Numbered from the stretch's first letter, positions 43,003 to 55,052 are shown. The stretch: DNA of 64,000 bases from Enterobacter asburiae (GCF_021440515.1 NZ_JAKCMV010000024.1:45306-109305), one strand, 5' to 3'. Program-made: numbers and translations. Notes: a model not told the origin generated them from the letters alone.

Positions 43003-44286
43003 TCAGGCGAGCGTACTAATACGCGCCAGCTGCTCGAAGTAGTCCGGGAAGGTTTTTGCGGTACATTTCGGGTCGAGGATAGTCACCGGGGTATCGGACA
43101 GCGCCACCAGCGAGAAGCACATCGCCATGCGGTGATCGTTGTAGGTGCCAATCTCCGCAACCTGCAAATGAGCAGGCGGCGTGACGCGAATGAAATCTTC
43201 GCCCTCTTCAACGTCGGCACCGACTTTACGCAGCTCGGTCGCCATCGCAAACAGACGGTCGGTCTCTTTCACGCGCCAGTTATAGATATTGCGAAGCGTG
43301 GTCGTGCCTTTCGCAAACAGCGCCGCCGTTGCAATGGTCATCGCCGCGTCAGGGATATGGTTCATGTCCATATCGATGGCGTTCAGCTCGCCGCGGGTAC
43401 AGGAGATGAAATCATCGCCCCAGGTCACCACGGCGCCCATTTTCTCCAGCACGTCGGCAAAACGAATATCGCCCTGCACGCTGTTACGGCCAATGCCGGT
43501 CACTTTCACCGTGCCGCCTTTAATGGCGCCGGCAGCGAGGAAATAAGATGCGGATGACGCATCCCCTTCGACCAGGTAGTTGCCCGGCGTCTGGTACTGC
43601 TGCCCTCCGCGCACAACAAAGCGCTGGTACGCCTGGTTTTCAACCTCAACACCAAAGGTCTTCATCAGGTGCAGCGTGATATCAATATAAGGTTTGGAAA
43701 CCAGCTCACCTTTAATGGTGATAACCGTGTCCTGCGGTGCCAGAGGCGCGGTCATCAGCAGCGCCGTTAAGAACTGGCTTGATACGCTGCCGTCAACCTC
43801 AACGGAACCGCCCGTAAACCCACCGCGCAGACGCAGCGGCGGGTAATTTTCCTGTTCCAGGTAATCAATTTGCGCACCGCCCTGACGAAGGGCATCCACC
43901 AGATGACCAATCGGACGCTCTTTCATGCGCGGCTCGCCGGTCAGAACGATGTTGTTACTTCCCAGACACAGGGCCGCCGCCAGCGGACGCATCGCGGTGC
44001 CTGCATTGCCGAGAAACAGCTCAAGCTCTTCATTAGCACGCAGCGCGCCGCCGTTGCCGGTGACTTCACAGCGGGTACGATCGTCAGACAGGGTATATCG
44101 GACTCCCAACGCTTTCAGCGCATTGAGCATGTGGCGAACATCATCGCTGTCCAGCAGGTTTGTCAGGACGGTGGTGCCATTTGCCAGAGCTGCCAGCAGC
44201 AGAGCGCGGTTCGAGACACTCTTTGAACCAGGCAGATTAATGGTGCCATCTACCCGCGCGATAGGTTGTAAGGTCAGGGATTCCAT
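43003..44286 (-). CDS. aroA: EPSP synthase AroA (3-phosphoshikimate 1-carboxyvinyltransferase)
   Basis: Sixth step of the shikimate pathway, joining PEP and shikimate-3-phosphate; target of glyphosate. It has 427 residues, the E. coli length. [16 protein letters not shown] at the N-terminus, [13 protein letters not shown], and [10 protein letters not shown] with the DHR segment NDHRMAM near the C-terminus are the class I EPSPS motifs. The GNAGTAMRP stretch is the usual glyphosate-sensitive form. Downstream of serC in an operon, with an attenuator-like hairpin between. Confidence 0.98.
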   Translation of the reverse strand: MESLTLQPIARVDGTINLPGSKSVSNRALLLAALANGTTVLTNLLDSDDVRHMLNALKALGVRYTLSDDRTRCEVTGNGGALRANEELELFLGNAGTAMRPLAAALCLGSNNIVLTGEPRMKERPIGHLVDALRQGGAQIDYLEQENYPPLRLRGGFTGGSVEVDGSVSSQFLTALLMTAPLAPQDTVITIKGELVSKPYIDITLHLMKTFGVEVENQAYQRFVVRGGQQYQTPGNYLVEGDASSASYFLAAGAIKGGTVKVTGIGRNSVQGDIRFADVLEKMGAVVTWGDDFISCTRGELNAIDMDMNHIPDAAMTIATAALFAKGTTTLRNIYNWRVKETDRLFAMATELRKVGADVEEGEDFIRVTPPAHLQVAEIGTYNDHRMAMCFSLVALSDTPVTILDPKCTAKTFPDYFEQLARISTLA

Positions 44287-44310
44287 GAAACGTAACTCTC
44301 AACTCAACAT

Positions 44311-44340
44311 AATAAAAAACCCCGCAGCGAAACTGCGGGG
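44311..44340 (-). terminator. Attenuator-like terminator between serC and aroA
   Basis: Stem CCCCGCAG / CTGCGGGG with loop CGAAA. On the minus strand it is followed by TTTTTTATT, a full intrinsic terminator in the middle of the serC-aroA operon. It is expected to let only part of the transcripts into aroA. Confidence 0.85.
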
Positions 44341-44356
44341 GTGAAAGACAGCGCGA

Positions 44357-45445
44357 TTAACCGTGACGACGTTCGAAATCGATCATGAAATCGGTTAATG
44401 CTTTAACGCCTTCCAGCGGCATGGCGTTATAAATAGAAGCGCGCATCCCGCCCACGACGCGGTGGCCCTTCAGGGCATGCAGGCCAGCAGCGAACGACTC
44501 CTCAAGGAAGAGCTTATCCAGACTGCTGTCCGCCAGCTGGAACGGCACGTTCATGCGGGAACGGTTGGCCTTCGCGACGTCGTTACGATAGAAATCGCTC
44601 TTATCAATGACGCCATACAGCAGCTCCGCTTTTTGCTGATTGATCTTGTTCATCTCAGTCACGCCGCCCTTCTGCTTCAGCCATTTGAAGACCAGGCCAG
44701 AGAGATACCAGGCAAAGGTTGGCGGCGTGTTGAACATGGAGTCGTTGTCGTTCAGCACGGTGTAGTCAAGGATGGACGGGCACGAGGTGTGCGCTTTACC
44801 GAGGAGATCGTCACGGACGATAACGATAGTCAGACCCGCCGGGCCGATGTTTTTCTGCGCGCCCGCGTAGATCACGCCATAGCGGCTGACGTCCAGCGGA
44901 GTAGAGAGAATGGTCGAAGAGAGGTCGGCGGTGACCACCACGTTTTCGCCAAAGTTTGGCTCTTCATGGATGGCGATGCCGTCGATGGTTTCGTTCGGAC
45001 AGTAATGCAGGTAGGCCGCATCACGGGAAAGTTGCCACTCGCTCATCGGCTTCACGCCGCGCAGTCCGTCGACGGTTACTTTGGCGTCGATGACGTTCGG
45101 GGTGCAGTATTTTTTGGCTTCTTTAATAGCACTGGCCGCCCAGTAACCGGCATCAACATAGTCTGCGGTGGTTTTGTCACCGAGAATGTTTTGCGGGATC
45201 GCAGAGAACTGACCGCGTCCGCCGCCGTGGCAGAACAATACTTTGTAGTTCGAGGGGATGTTCAGCAGATCGCGAAAATTCTGTTCTGCTTCTTCGGCCA
45301 CCTGAATAAACTCTTTACCCCGGTGGCTGATTTCCATTACCGACGTACCCAGACCGTTCCAGTCGCAAAGTTCCTGCTGAGCCTGTTTAAGTACATCCGC
45401 CGGTAACATTGCCGGACCTGAACTGAAATTAAAGACTTGTGCCAT
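44357..45445 (-). CDS. serC: Phosphoserine aminotransferase SerC
   Basis: PLP enzyme that makes O-phosphoserine (serine pathway) and 4-phosphohydroxythreonine (pyridoxal phosphate pathway). It has 362 residues, the E. coli length. [15 protein letters not shown] at the N-terminus, [11 protein letters not shown] for the phosphate/cofactor region and the PLP lysine in [12 protein letters not shown] are visible. The following aroA uses the same strand, so serine, pyridoxine and aromatic pathways are co-expressed. Confidence 0.98.
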   Translation of the reverse strand: MAQVFNFSSGPAMLPADVLKQAQQELCDWNGLGTSVMEISHRGKEFIQVAEEAEQNFRDLLNIPSNYKVLFCHGGGRGQFSAIPQNILGDKTTADYVDAGYWAASAIKEAKKYCTPNVIDAKVTVDGLRGVKPMSEWQLSRDAAYLHYCPNETIDGIAIHEEPNFGENVVVTADLSSTILSTPLDVSRYGVIYAGAQKNIGPAGLTIVIVRDDLLGKAHTSCPSILDYTVLNDNDSMFNTPPTFAWYLSGLVFKWLKQKGGVTEMNKINQQKAELLYGVIDKSDFYRNDVAKANRSRMNVPFQLADSSLDKLFLEESFAAGLHALKGHRVVGGMRASIYNAMPLEGVKALTDFMIDFERRHG

Positions 45446-45607
45446 TTCCCCTCACCACGCTAAAAGCAATAAGTTATAACTGTGGATATCGGTTTTATCA
45501 TTCAGTGACACGCGCCGCAATGTCTAAAACTTATGACCGAAGAAATGTGCCCCTCGTCACACAAAACAATCTGCCATCCTCTTGTCACAAAACCGACAAA
45601 ATCGCTG

Positions 45608-46300
45608 TCAGGTGATACGCTTCGCCCGGCTGGCCCTTGTCCATTCTGGATTTGCGCAGCGCGGACATAACTGATGATCGCCCGCCTGCATGGTCAGGAC
45701 GTTGCTGCACTTCAGGCAGGCGTACTCGCCCGTTTCCGGCACCGTGGTATGGCGCTCGATAAGCATGTCTGGCAGGATACAGAGGCCGGGCCTGACCTCC
45801 TCGTCGGAGTAGTAATAAACGCTTATCTGACCGTTGGTTTCCATGATCGCCAGACGCACCTGCCCGAGCTGTTCGACGCTGCTCAGGCGGAGCTCCATAA
45901 AGAATTCAAATTCGGTCATGTTGGCGCTGCGCACGTTTTCCCAGGCCAGCTGACCGTCCTCGACAATCACTACCGGCTTTCCTTCCAGCAGATCTTCCAG
46001 CTTTTCGCTTTTAGACATCAGCCACATCACCAGGCGGTAAAATATCGCCAGGGTGACGAACACCAGAAACACCGGCACCATCGGAACATCGTCATAAAAG
46101 GCCACGTCCCCCGCCGCCGAGCCTAACGTCAGGATGATCAATACCTCGAAGAGCGACATCTGCCGCACGCCGCGACGCCCGGTAATTTTGAGAAAGAGAA
46201 ACACCAGCACGAAGGTATAAACGCTGCGCAGGGCGACTTCGCCTAAAAATTCGGGTGGGACTTTATCAAACGCCATCCGCTGGAGATCGAATGCTTTCAT
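45608..46300 (-). CDS. ycaP: DUF421 inner-membrane protein YcaP with C-terminal CxxC pairs
   Basis: It has 230 residues, as in E. coli YcaP; its biochemical role is unknown. Three likely membrane helices (about 22-40, 50-66, 72-95) are followed by a cytoplasmic DUF421 domain with EDLLEGKPVVIVEDG and MTEFEFFMELR. A C-terminal tail carries C195xxC198 and C212xxC215, a likely small zinc ribbon. The start at 46300 (MKAFDLQRMAFDKVP) fits E. coli; an in-frame ATG at 46372 would add 24 residues in the ycaP-ycaO promoter gap. Divergent from ycaO. Confidence 0.9.
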   Translation of the reverse strand: MKAFDLQRMAFDKVPPEFLGEVALRSVYTFVLVFLFLKITGRRGVRQMSLFEVLIILTLGSAAGDVAFYDDVPMVPVFLVFVTLAIFYRLVMWLMSKSEKLEDLLEGKPVVIVEDGQLAWENVRSANMTEFEFFMELRLSSVEQLGQVRLAIMETNGQISVYYYSDEEVRPGLCILPDMLIERHTTVPETGEYACLKCSNVLTMQAGDHQLCPRCANPEWTRASRAKRIT

Positions 46301-46427
46301 TTTTCTATGCCTTAACAGTAGGTTACTGCCATTAAGCATAGCCCAGTCTTTTATTTTCGCCGAAGATAGCACCCGTCACGCAAAACCCGTATCATTGCGC
46401 GCTTTACGTACGAATAAAGTGAACGCC

Positions 46428-48188
46428 ATGACTCAAACCTTTATCCCCGGCAAAGACGCCGCTCTGGAAGATTCCATCGCTCGCTTCCAGCAGAAACTGA
46501 CCGACCTGGGCTTTAATATCGAAGAAGCCTCCTGGCTTAACCCGGTGCCTCACGTCTGGTCCGTGCATATTCGCGACAAAGACTGCGCGCTGTGCTTTAC
46601 CAACGGTAAAGGCGCCACCAAAAAGGCGGCTCTGGCCTCTGCGCTGGGTGAGTATTTTGAGCGTCTGTCGACCAACTATTTCTTCGCCGATTTCTGGCTG
46701 GGTGACACCATCGCAAATGGCCCGTTCGTGCATTATCCGAACGAAAAATGGTTCCCACTGCCTGAAGACGACGAACTGCCGGAAGGCATTCTGGATGAGC
46801 GTCTGCGCGCGTTTTACGATGCGGACAACGAGCTGACCGCGAGTATGCTGGTTGATTTGCAGTCAGGTAATGACGAGCGCGGGATTTGTGCTCTGCCGTT
46901 TACCCGCCAGTCTGACGAGCAGACCGTCTATATTCCAATGAATATCGTGGGCAACCTGTACGTGTCTAACGGCATGTCAGCCGGTAACACCCGCAACGAA
47001 GCGCGCGTTCAGGGTCTGTCTGAAGTTTTCGAACGTCATATTAAAAACCGTATTATCGCCGAATCCATCAGCCTGCCAGAAATCCCGGCCGACGTGCTGG
47101 CGCGCTACCCTGGCGTGGTGGAATCCATCGCCAAACTGGAAGCAGAAGGTTTCCCAATCTTTGCCTACGACGGCTCGCTGGGCGGTAAATACCCGGTTAT
47201 CTGCGTGGTGCTGTTCAACCCGGCTAACGGAACCTGCTTCGCCTCCTTCGGCGCGCACCCGGACTTTGGCGTGGCGCTGGAGCGTACCGTCACCGAGCTG
47301 TTACAGGGCCGCGGGCTGAAAGATCTGGACGTGTTTACCCCGCCGACCTTCGATGACGAAGAAGTGGCTGAACACGCGAACCTCGAAACCCACTTTATCG
47401 ATTCCAGCGGTTTGATCTCCTGGGATATGTTCAAGCAAGACGCCGACTACCCATTCGTGGACTGGAGCTTTGCGGGAACAACCGAAGAGGAGTTCGCCAC
47501 GCTGATGGCGATTTTCAACGCGGAAGATAAAGAAGTCTATATCGCCGACTACGAACACCTGAGCGTCTACGCATGCCGTATTCTGGTTCCGGGCATGTCT
47601 GATATTTATCCGGCAGAAGATCTGTGGCTGGCCAATAACAGCATGGGCGCGCATCTTCGTGACACTATCCTCTCCCTGCCTGGCAGCGAGTGGGAAAAAG
47701 AAGATTACCTGAATCTGATCGCACAGCTGGACGACGAAGGCCACGATGACTTTACGCGCGTTCGTGAACTCTTAGGTCTGGCGACCGGCAAAGACAATGG
47801 CTGGTACACCCTGCGTATTGGCGAGCTGAAAGCGATGCTGGCACTGGCGGGCGGCGATCTGGATCAGGCGCTGGCGTGGACGGAATGGACGATGGAGTTT
47901 AACCAGTCGGTCTTCAGCCCGGAGCGCGCAAACTATTACCGCTGCCTGCAAACCCTGCTGCTGCTGGCACTGGAAGAAGATCGTCAGCCGCTGCAATACC
48001 TGAATGCGTTCGTGCGGATGTACGGTGCGGATGCGGTAGAAGCCGCGAGCGCGGCGCTGAGTGGTGAAGCGCCGTTCTATGGCCTCCAGGCTGTCGATAG
48101 CGATCTTAAGGCCTTCCCGGCACACCAGTCGCTGCTGAAGGCGTACGAGAAACTGCAAAAAGCAAAAGCCGCTTACTGGTCAAAATAA
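46428..48188 (+). CDS. ycaO: YcaO-domain protein (ribosomal S12 methylthiolation cofactor), YcaO
   Basis: Founding member of the YcaO ATP-dependent cyclodehydratase-fold family. In E. coli it assists RimO in beta-methylthiolation of Asp in ribosomal protein S12, in a way still unclear. It has 586 residues, the E. coli length: the N-terminal YcaO fold (KGATKKAALASALGEYFERLS and the ATP-site region RNEARVQGLSEVFER) and a C-terminal TPR-like helical part rich in L and E. No precursor peptide or partner dehydrogenase gene is beside it. The start at 46428 is supported by length; upstream ATGs add unmatched residues. Divergent from ycaP, followed by a strong terminator before focA. Confidence 0.95.
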   Translation: MTQTFIPGKDAALEDSIARFQQKLTDLGFNIEEASWLNPVPHVWSVHIRDKDCALCFTNGKGATKKAALASALGEYFERLSTNYFFADFWLGDTIANGPFVHYPNEKWFPLPEDDELPEGILDERLRAFYDADNELTASMLVDLQSGNDERGICALPFTRQSDEQTVYIPMNIVGNLYVSNGMSAGNTRNEARVQGLSEVFERHIKNRIIAESISLPEIPADVLARYPGVVESIAKLEAEGFPIFAYDGSLGGKYPVICVVLFNPANGTCFASFGAHPDFGVALERTVTELLQGRGLKDLDVFTPPTFDDEEVAEHANLETHFIDSSGLISWDMFKQDADYPFVDWSFAGTTEEEFATLMAIFNAEDKEVYIADYEHLSVYACRILVPGMSDIYPAEDLWLANNSMGAHLRDTILSLPGSEWEKEDYLNLIAQLDDEGHDDFTRVRELLGLATGKDNGWYTLRIGELKAMLALAGGDLDQALAWTEWTMEFNQSVFSPERANYYRCLQTLLLLALEEDRQPLQYLNAFVRMYGADAVEAASAALSGEAPFYGLQAVDSDLKAFPAHQSLLKAYEKLQKAKAAYWSK

Positions 48189-48240
48189 GCGCATACAACA
48201 TTACAGACTGTAGGCGTATTCAATCGCCTGGGCTATATTA

Positions 48241-48268
48241 CGGGGCAATTTCATTGCCCCGTTTTTTT
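48241..48268 (+). terminator. Intrinsic terminator of ycaO
   Basis: Stem CGGGGCAAT / ATTGCCCCG with a 3-nt loop, followed by a run of T residues. About 50 bp after the ycaO stop. Confidence 0.88.
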
Positions 48269-48520
48269 ATTTTTTTCGCAATGATTTTTAATTGTAATAA
48301 TTAAGTTAATCACGGGTAAATATAATAATACTTACCCAGGCTTGACTGTTACTATTTATGATAAATACTCCATTTTAATTAACTGTTTTAAGGGAGCGCG
48401 AACAAAATAATTCAACTCTTTTCGTAACTTTTAAAATTTATTTTTATACGGATAATCAAATACTTACTCCGCATTTGCTGTAAAACCATACACATTGCGG
48501 GCCTATAAGCCAGGCGAGAT
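48269..48520 (+). promoter_or_regulatory. Long A/T-rich focA-pflB regulatory region
   Basis: No gene fits in this gap. It is strongly A/T-rich and corresponds to the upstream part of the E. coli focA-pflB control region, where several promoters, ArcA and IHF sites are known. A clear inverted repeat GGGTAA-N12-TTACCC occurs at 48314-48337 (see findings). A TTGACT at 48342-48347 could serve a distal promoter. I cannot place ArcA or IHF sites reliably by eye. Confidence 0.5.
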
Positions 48521-48569
48521 ATGATCTATATCAATTTCTCTTCTATAATGCTTTGTTAGTATCTCGTCG
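48521..48569 (+). promoter_or_regulatory. FNR site and P6-like promoter of focA-pflB
   Basis: ATGATCTATATCAA (48521-48534) matches the FNR consensus TTGAT-N4-ATCAA at 9 of 10 positions. A -10-like TAGTAT lies at 48557-48562 and a start near G48569 puts the FNR centre at -41.5, the class II position described for E. coli P6. A second TATAAT at 48543 is present. Confidence 0.75.
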
Positions 48570-48594
48570 CCGACTTAATAAAGAGAGAGTTAGT

Positions 48595-49452
48595 GTGAAA
48601 GCTGACAACCCTTTTGATCTATTACTCCCAGCTGCGATGGCCAAAGTTGCCGAAGAAGCGGGTGTCTATAAAGCAACGAAGCACCCGATGAAAACCTTCT
48701 ATCTGGCTATCACCGCGGGCGTGTTCATCTCGATTGCTTTTGTCTTCTACATCACCGCCACAACCGGTACTGCTGCAATGCCCTTCGGCATCGCGAAACT
48801 GATTGGTGGTATCTGCTTCTCACTGGGTCTGATTCTTTGCGTCATCTGCGGCGCTGACCTCTTCACCTCGACGGTGCTGATCGTTGTCGCGAAAGCCAGC
48901 GGAAGAATTACCTGGGGCCAACTGGCACGCAACTGGTTAAACGTCTACGTTGGAAACCTGGTTGGCTGTCTGCTCTTTGTTTTGTTGATGTGGCTTTCTG
49001 GCGAGTACATGACCGCCAACGGCGCCTGGGGACTCAACGTCCTGCAAACCGCCGACCACAAAATGCACCACACATTTATCGAAGCCGTTGCTCTCGGCAT
49101 CCTCGCTAACCTCATGGTCTGCCTGGCTGTATGGATGAGCTACTCGGGTCGCAGCCTGATGGACAAAGCCTTAATTATGGTTCTGCCGGTTGCGATGTTT
49201 GTTGCCAGCGGCTTTGAGCACAGTATCGCGAATATGTTTATGATCCCGATGGGTATCGTCATCCGCGACTTTGCAAGCCCGGAGTTCTGGACCGCAGTTG
49301 GTTCATCCCCGGAAAGTTTCTCTCACCTGACTATCATGAACTTTATTACTGATAACCTGATCCCCGTCACTATTGGGAACATTATCGGTGGGGGTCTGCT
49401 AGTTGGGTTGACATACTGGGTCATTTATCTGCGTGGTGGCGACCATCATTGA
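48595..49452 (+). CDS. focA: Formate channel FocA
   Basis: Pentameric inner-membrane channel of the FNT family exporting and re-importing formate during fermentation. It has 285 residues, as in E. coli. Six membrane helices are predicted. FVASGFEHSIANMF holds the pore histidine, and the omega-loop region GADLFTSTVLIV is present. The start is the GTG at 48595 after AAGAGAGAG; the ATG at 48553 upstream would add 14 residues lying over the promoter start and is rejected. First gene of focA-pflB, which are 51 bp apart. Confidence 0.96.
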   Translation: MKADNPFDLLLPAAMAKVAEEAGVYKATKHPMKTFYLAITAGVFISIAFVFYITATTGTAAMPFGIAKLIGGICFSLGLILCVICGADLFTSTVLIVVAKASGRITWGQLARNWLNVYVGNLVGCLLFVLLMWLSGEYMTANGAWGLNVLQTADHKMHHTFIEAVALGILANLMVCLAVWMSYSGRSLMDKALIMVLPVAMFVASGFEHSIANMFMIPMGIVIRDFASPEFWTAVGSSPESFSHLTIMNFITDNLIPVTIGNIIGGGLLVGLTYWVIYLRGGDHH

Positions 49453-49503
49453 TGGTTACTTCAGGCAGAAAATAAAAAATCCACTTAAGAAGGTAGGTGT
49501 TAC

Positions 49504-51786
<2,283 letters not shown>

Positions 51787-51825
51787 TTGGATTTGACTGA
51801 AATCACGCATTAAAAAGCGTACAAT

Positions 51826-51854
51826 AAAGGCTCCACGTCAGTGGGGCCTTTTTA
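51826..51854 (+). terminator. Intrinsic terminator of focA-pflB
   Basis: Stem GGCTCCAC / GTGGGGCC (one G-T pair) with loop GTCA, followed by TTTTTAG. It separates pflB from pflA. Confidence 0.82.
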
Positions 51855-51989
51855 GCACCTCCCCCACCCCAGTCTCTTTTGTCCGCTATCTATACTTGAT
51901 GGATAACAGCCAAAACAGACTCGACATAGCCTTTGAGCTATGCATCTACATAGGCCCCCGGATGGGCCAAATTCGGAGATATCACCGCA

Positions 51990-52730
51990 ATGTCAATTAT
52001 TGGTCGCATTCACTCCTTTGAATCCTGTGGCACCGTTGATGGCCCAGGGATCCGCTTCATTACCTTCTTCCAGGGCTGCCTGATGCGCTGCCTGTACTGC
52101 CACAACCGCGATACCTGGGACACGCACGGCGGCAAAGAGGTCACCGTTGAAGATCTGATGAAAGAGGTCGTGACCTACCGCCACTTTATGAATGCATCCG
52201 GCGGCGGCGTAACCGCGTCCGGCGGTGAGGCTATCCTTCAGGCAGAGTTCGTGCGCGACTGGTTCCGCGCCTGCCGCAAAGAAGGTATTCACACCTGTCT
52301 CGATACCAACGGCTTCGTGCGCCGCTACGATCCGGTCATTGATGAGCTGCTTGAAGTGACCGACCTGGTGATGCTCGATCTCAAACAGATTAACGACGAG
52401 ATCCACCAGAATCTGGTTGGCGTGTCTAACCACCGTACGCTGGAGTTTGCGAAATACATCTCCGGTAAAGGCATCAAAACCTGGATCCGCTATGTGGTTG
52501 TGCCGGGCTGGTCAGACGATGATGATTCTGCGCACCGCCTCGGCGAGTTTACCCGCGACATGGGTAACGTTGAGAAAATTGAGCTGCTGCCTTACCACGA
52601 GCTGGGTAAACATAAGTGGGTGGCGATGGGCGAAGAGTATAAGCTCGATGGCGTGAAGCCGCCGAAGAAAGAGACCATGGAGCGCGTGAAATGCATTCTT
52701 GAGCAGTACGGTCACAAAGTGATGTATTAA
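51990..52730 (+). CDS. pflA: Pyruvate formate-lyase activating enzyme PflA
   Basis: Radical SAM enzyme that installs the glycyl radical on PflB in the anaerobic cytoplasm. It has 246 residues, the E. coli length. The 4Fe-4S motif CxxxCxxC is at C30, C34 and C37 ([11 protein letters not shown]), with a SAM-binding GGE-type segment at ASGGEAI. About 135 bp lies between the pflB terminator and this gene, so it has a promoter of its own. Convergent with ycaD across a shared terminator. Confidence 0.98.
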   Translation: MSIIGRIHSFESCGTVDGPGIRFITFFQGCLMRCLYCHNRDTWDTHGGKEVTVEDLMKEVVTYRHFMNASGGGVTASGGEAILQAEFVRDWFRACRKEGIHTCLDTNGFVRRYDPVIDELLEVTDLVMLDLKQINDEIHQNLVGVSNHRTLEFAKYISGKGIKTWIRYVVVPGWSDDDDSAHRLGEFTRDMGNVEKIELLPYHELGKHKWVAMGEEYKLDGVKPPKKETMERVKCILEQYGHKVMY

Positions 52731-52761
52731 AAAAAATCCCGGCCAATCAGCCGGGATTTTT
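52731..52761. terminator. Bidirectional terminator between pflA and ycaD
   Basis: Eleven-base stem AAAATCCCGGC / GCCGGGATTTT with loop CAATCA. It has an A-run before and a T-run after, and starts directly at the pflA stop. Confidence 0.88.
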
Positions 52762-52764
52762 GTA

Positions 52765-53913
52765 TCAGGCGTGAGCCACCGGGGTTGGATGTTCACCCGC
52801 TTTACGCAGCAGCATCAGGAGATAAATAAAGGATACGCTGGCAATCATGATAAACAGCAGATTGTCGGAATAGTTCTGCATCAGCATCGCGGTAAACGTC
52901 GGCCCAAGTAAACTGCCGATGGTGTAGCTCAGCAACAGCGCCTGGTTCATCGCCACCAGCTGATGGTGTTCCACTTTCTCACAGGCCCAGGCCATCGCCA
53001 CCGGATAAAGCGTAAAACCCGCCGCGCCCAGAATAAACAGCGCTGGCGCCATCGCTGCGTTGCTGAGCATGGCCACGCAGCCCATAATTACCACAAACAC
53101 CTGCACGCGCAGGACCAGCAGACGACCAAAGCGATCCGCCAGACGGCCAATCGGCCACTGACCGACAATCCCCGCGCTGACCATCACCGCCATCCAGAAG
53201 CCGATACCGGAATCGCTCACGCCCTGATGGTTCAGATAAAGCGGCATCAGCCCGTAGAGGGAGCCCAGCACGATACCCGAGATAATGCAGCCGTTAACGC
53301 CGAGGCGAGCCTGACGCAGTCTCAGCATCGGCCAAACGTGGGTCGCTTCCTGATGCTCGCTCTGCTGATTCACGATACGCGTGAACAGCAGCGGCAAAAT
53401 CGCGGCCAGCACCATGCCCGTCACCCACGGCAGGACGCTCATGAGGTCGGTTGGCAGCTTGCTGACCATCAGCTGGCCCAGCACGGTACCCACGTAGTAA
53501 ACCATCATATAGGCCGCCAGCAGACGGCCGCGGTTGCGTGACGTGCCGCTGCACATCAGCGCGCTTTCCACGACTACCCAGATCATCGCGCAGCCTACGC
53601 CCGCAATGAAGCGCCACAGCATCCAGCTCCAGAAGCCGACCATCAGGCCCAGCCCCGCGCATCCCACGGCGAAAATCAGCGAGGCAAGATAATAGCTGCG
53701 GTTAAAGCCCGCGCGCTTAATCAGGCTACCGGTTAATAACGTGCCCAGCAGGTTCCCGGTAAAAAAGGACGAGCTAACCATACCCACCTGCCAGGTCGGT
53801 AAGTTTTCATGGGCGAGCCACAGCGGGACGAGCGTATTTAACACTGCGATCGCCAGGGTCAGCAGAAGCAGGCCACAGAGCAACAGGAGCACTGGCCGGG
53901 TGTAAGTGGTCAT
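52765..53913 (-). CDS. ycaD: MFS transporter YcaD
   Basis: Inner-membrane major facilitator superfamily transporter, substrate unknown. It has 382 residues, as in E. coli YcaD. About 12 membrane helices are predicted. The loop 2-3 region reads [17 protein letters not shown] and [14 protein letters not shown] is the G-x-L-A-D-R-x-G-R/K motif characteristic of MFS carriers. In K-12 it is separated from dmsC by ycaC and from pflA by ycaKNM; here both sets are absent. Upstream, 53914-54130 holds no gene. Confidence 0.9.
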   Translation of the reverse strand: MTTYTRPVLLLLCGLLLLTLAIAVLNTLVPLWLAHENLPTWQVGMVSSSFFTGNLLGTLLTGSLIKRAGFNRSYYLASLIFAVGCAGLGLMVGFWSWMLWRFIAGVGCAMIWVVVESALMCSGTSRNRGRLLAAYMMVYYVGTVLGQLMVSKLPTDLMSVLPWVTGMVLAAILPLLFTRIVNQQSEHQEATHVWPMLRLRQARLGVNGCIISGIVLGSLYGLMPLYLNHQGVSDSGIGFWMAVMVSAGIVGQWPIGRLADRFGRLLVLRVQVFVVIMGCVAMLSNAAMAPALFILGAAGFTLYPVAMAWACEKVEHHQLVAMNQALLLSYTIGSLLGPTFTAMLMQNYSDNLLFIMIASVSFIYLLMLLRKAGEHPTPVAHA

Positions 53914-54134
53914 GGATTAAAAACCGTGAGGAAGTTCAGATTTCGTGCGCATCATGCCACTGGCAAAAACAAAGTCAATCCACCGATTTACGCGGCACGC
54001 ACGATATGTACAGCGTCGATTTAAAAAACTAATCCTGCTAATGCAACGCCTGCTATCAATATTTATTATCTGATTGTTTTTGTTTATTTAAGGGAAAAAT
54101 ATAGGCCGGACGACAGTCGAAAAATTTCATGATT

Positions 54135-54169
54135 CAAAAAAAGAAAGCCGGGCACTAAGTCCCGGCTTT
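54135..54169 (-). terminator. Intrinsic terminator of dmsABC
   Basis: Nine-base stem AAAGCCGGG / CCCGGCTTT with an 8-nt loop. On the minus strand it is followed by CTTTTTTTGAA. About 18 bp after the dmsC stop. Confidence 0.86.
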
Positions 54170-54187
54170 ATATAACAAATAATGGTA

Positions 54188-55051
54188 TTAACTGGCGATA
54201 GCCATACCAACCGTCATATGCAGGCCGTAGAACACTCCGCGACCAATCAACTCACCTGCCAGCACCAGCACAAAGGCCAGGGACAGCAGCGGCAGCGCGG
54301 GCTGATAACCCTTCACCTGAGGCACAACCCAGCACGCCAGCGCCACCGTCAGGAGCACCACGCGCCAGGCCATCAGCGAGCCATAGTCAGGCACCAGCGC
54401 AGACGCCTGCTGAATGGAGCTGTGAATAGTGGCAAGCTCTGCCCCCTGCATCAGCGCGACAACCGCGCTCACCAGCAGCGCCAGCATGGAAACCACCGGC
54501 AGCAGACGCATCGCCCAGCCGTTCACGCCCGCTACGCGCAGCAGCAGGGAGCCCAGCAGCGGCCCGCCGATAAACATCGTCAGGAAGAAGCTCATTGGCG
54601 TCCAGACGCTATACCAGGTCGGGACGGTGTCGATGGTGTTATAAACGCGCACCATCATCCACACGAAGACCACGCCCAGCACCATCGTGACGATCAGCCA
54701 GATACCGCGCAGACCCGCAGGCAATTTATTCAGTGCAGCCAGCAGCCAGCCAAGACCGCCGACGGCAAAGAAAATCGCGCCGCTGGCAATTTCATTGCTG
54801 AGCGAAGAGGCACCCACGCGGTTCAGCGAGTTAAAGGCGCGCATCGGTGAACCGAGGTGCAGCGTTGAAGCGATAAAGCCAATCCCCATCAGCACCCACA
54901 GGCCAAACATGCTCAGCACGACACGCTGCTGCTGCTCGGCGTTCAGATTGCCCTTTAACAGCGCCAGCGCGAGCACAATAAAACCACCCGCCACGCACTG
55001 CCCGAAGACCGTGAAGATCACCAGCGGCCATTCATGCCATCCACTTCCCAT
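54188..55051 (-). CDS. dmsC: DMSO reductase membrane anchor subunit DmsC
   Basis: Polytopic subunit that holds DmsAB at the membrane and oxidises menaquinol. It has 287 residues, the E. coli length, with about eight hydrophobic helices. The start MGSGWHEWPLVIFTVFGQ matches E. coli; an in-frame ATG at 55093 would lie inside dmsB and add 14 residues. It begins one base after the dmsB stop. Catalytic partners are dmsA and dmsB just upstream. Confidence 0.96.
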   Translation of the reverse strand: MGSGWHEWPLVIFTVFGQCVAGGFIVLALALLKGNLNAEQQQRVVLSMFGLWVLMGIGFIASTLHLGSPMRAFNSLNRVGASSLSNEIASGAIFFAVGGLGWLLAALNKLPAGLRGIWLIVTMVLGVVFVWMMVRVYNTIDTVPTWYSVWTPMSFFLTMFIGGPLLGSLLLRVAGVNGWAMRLLPVVSMLALLVSAVVALMQGAELATIHSSIQQASALVPDYGSLMAWRVVLLTVALACWVVPQVKGYQPALPLLSLAFVLVLAGELIGRGVFYGLHMTVGMAIAS

Positions 55052-55052
55052 C

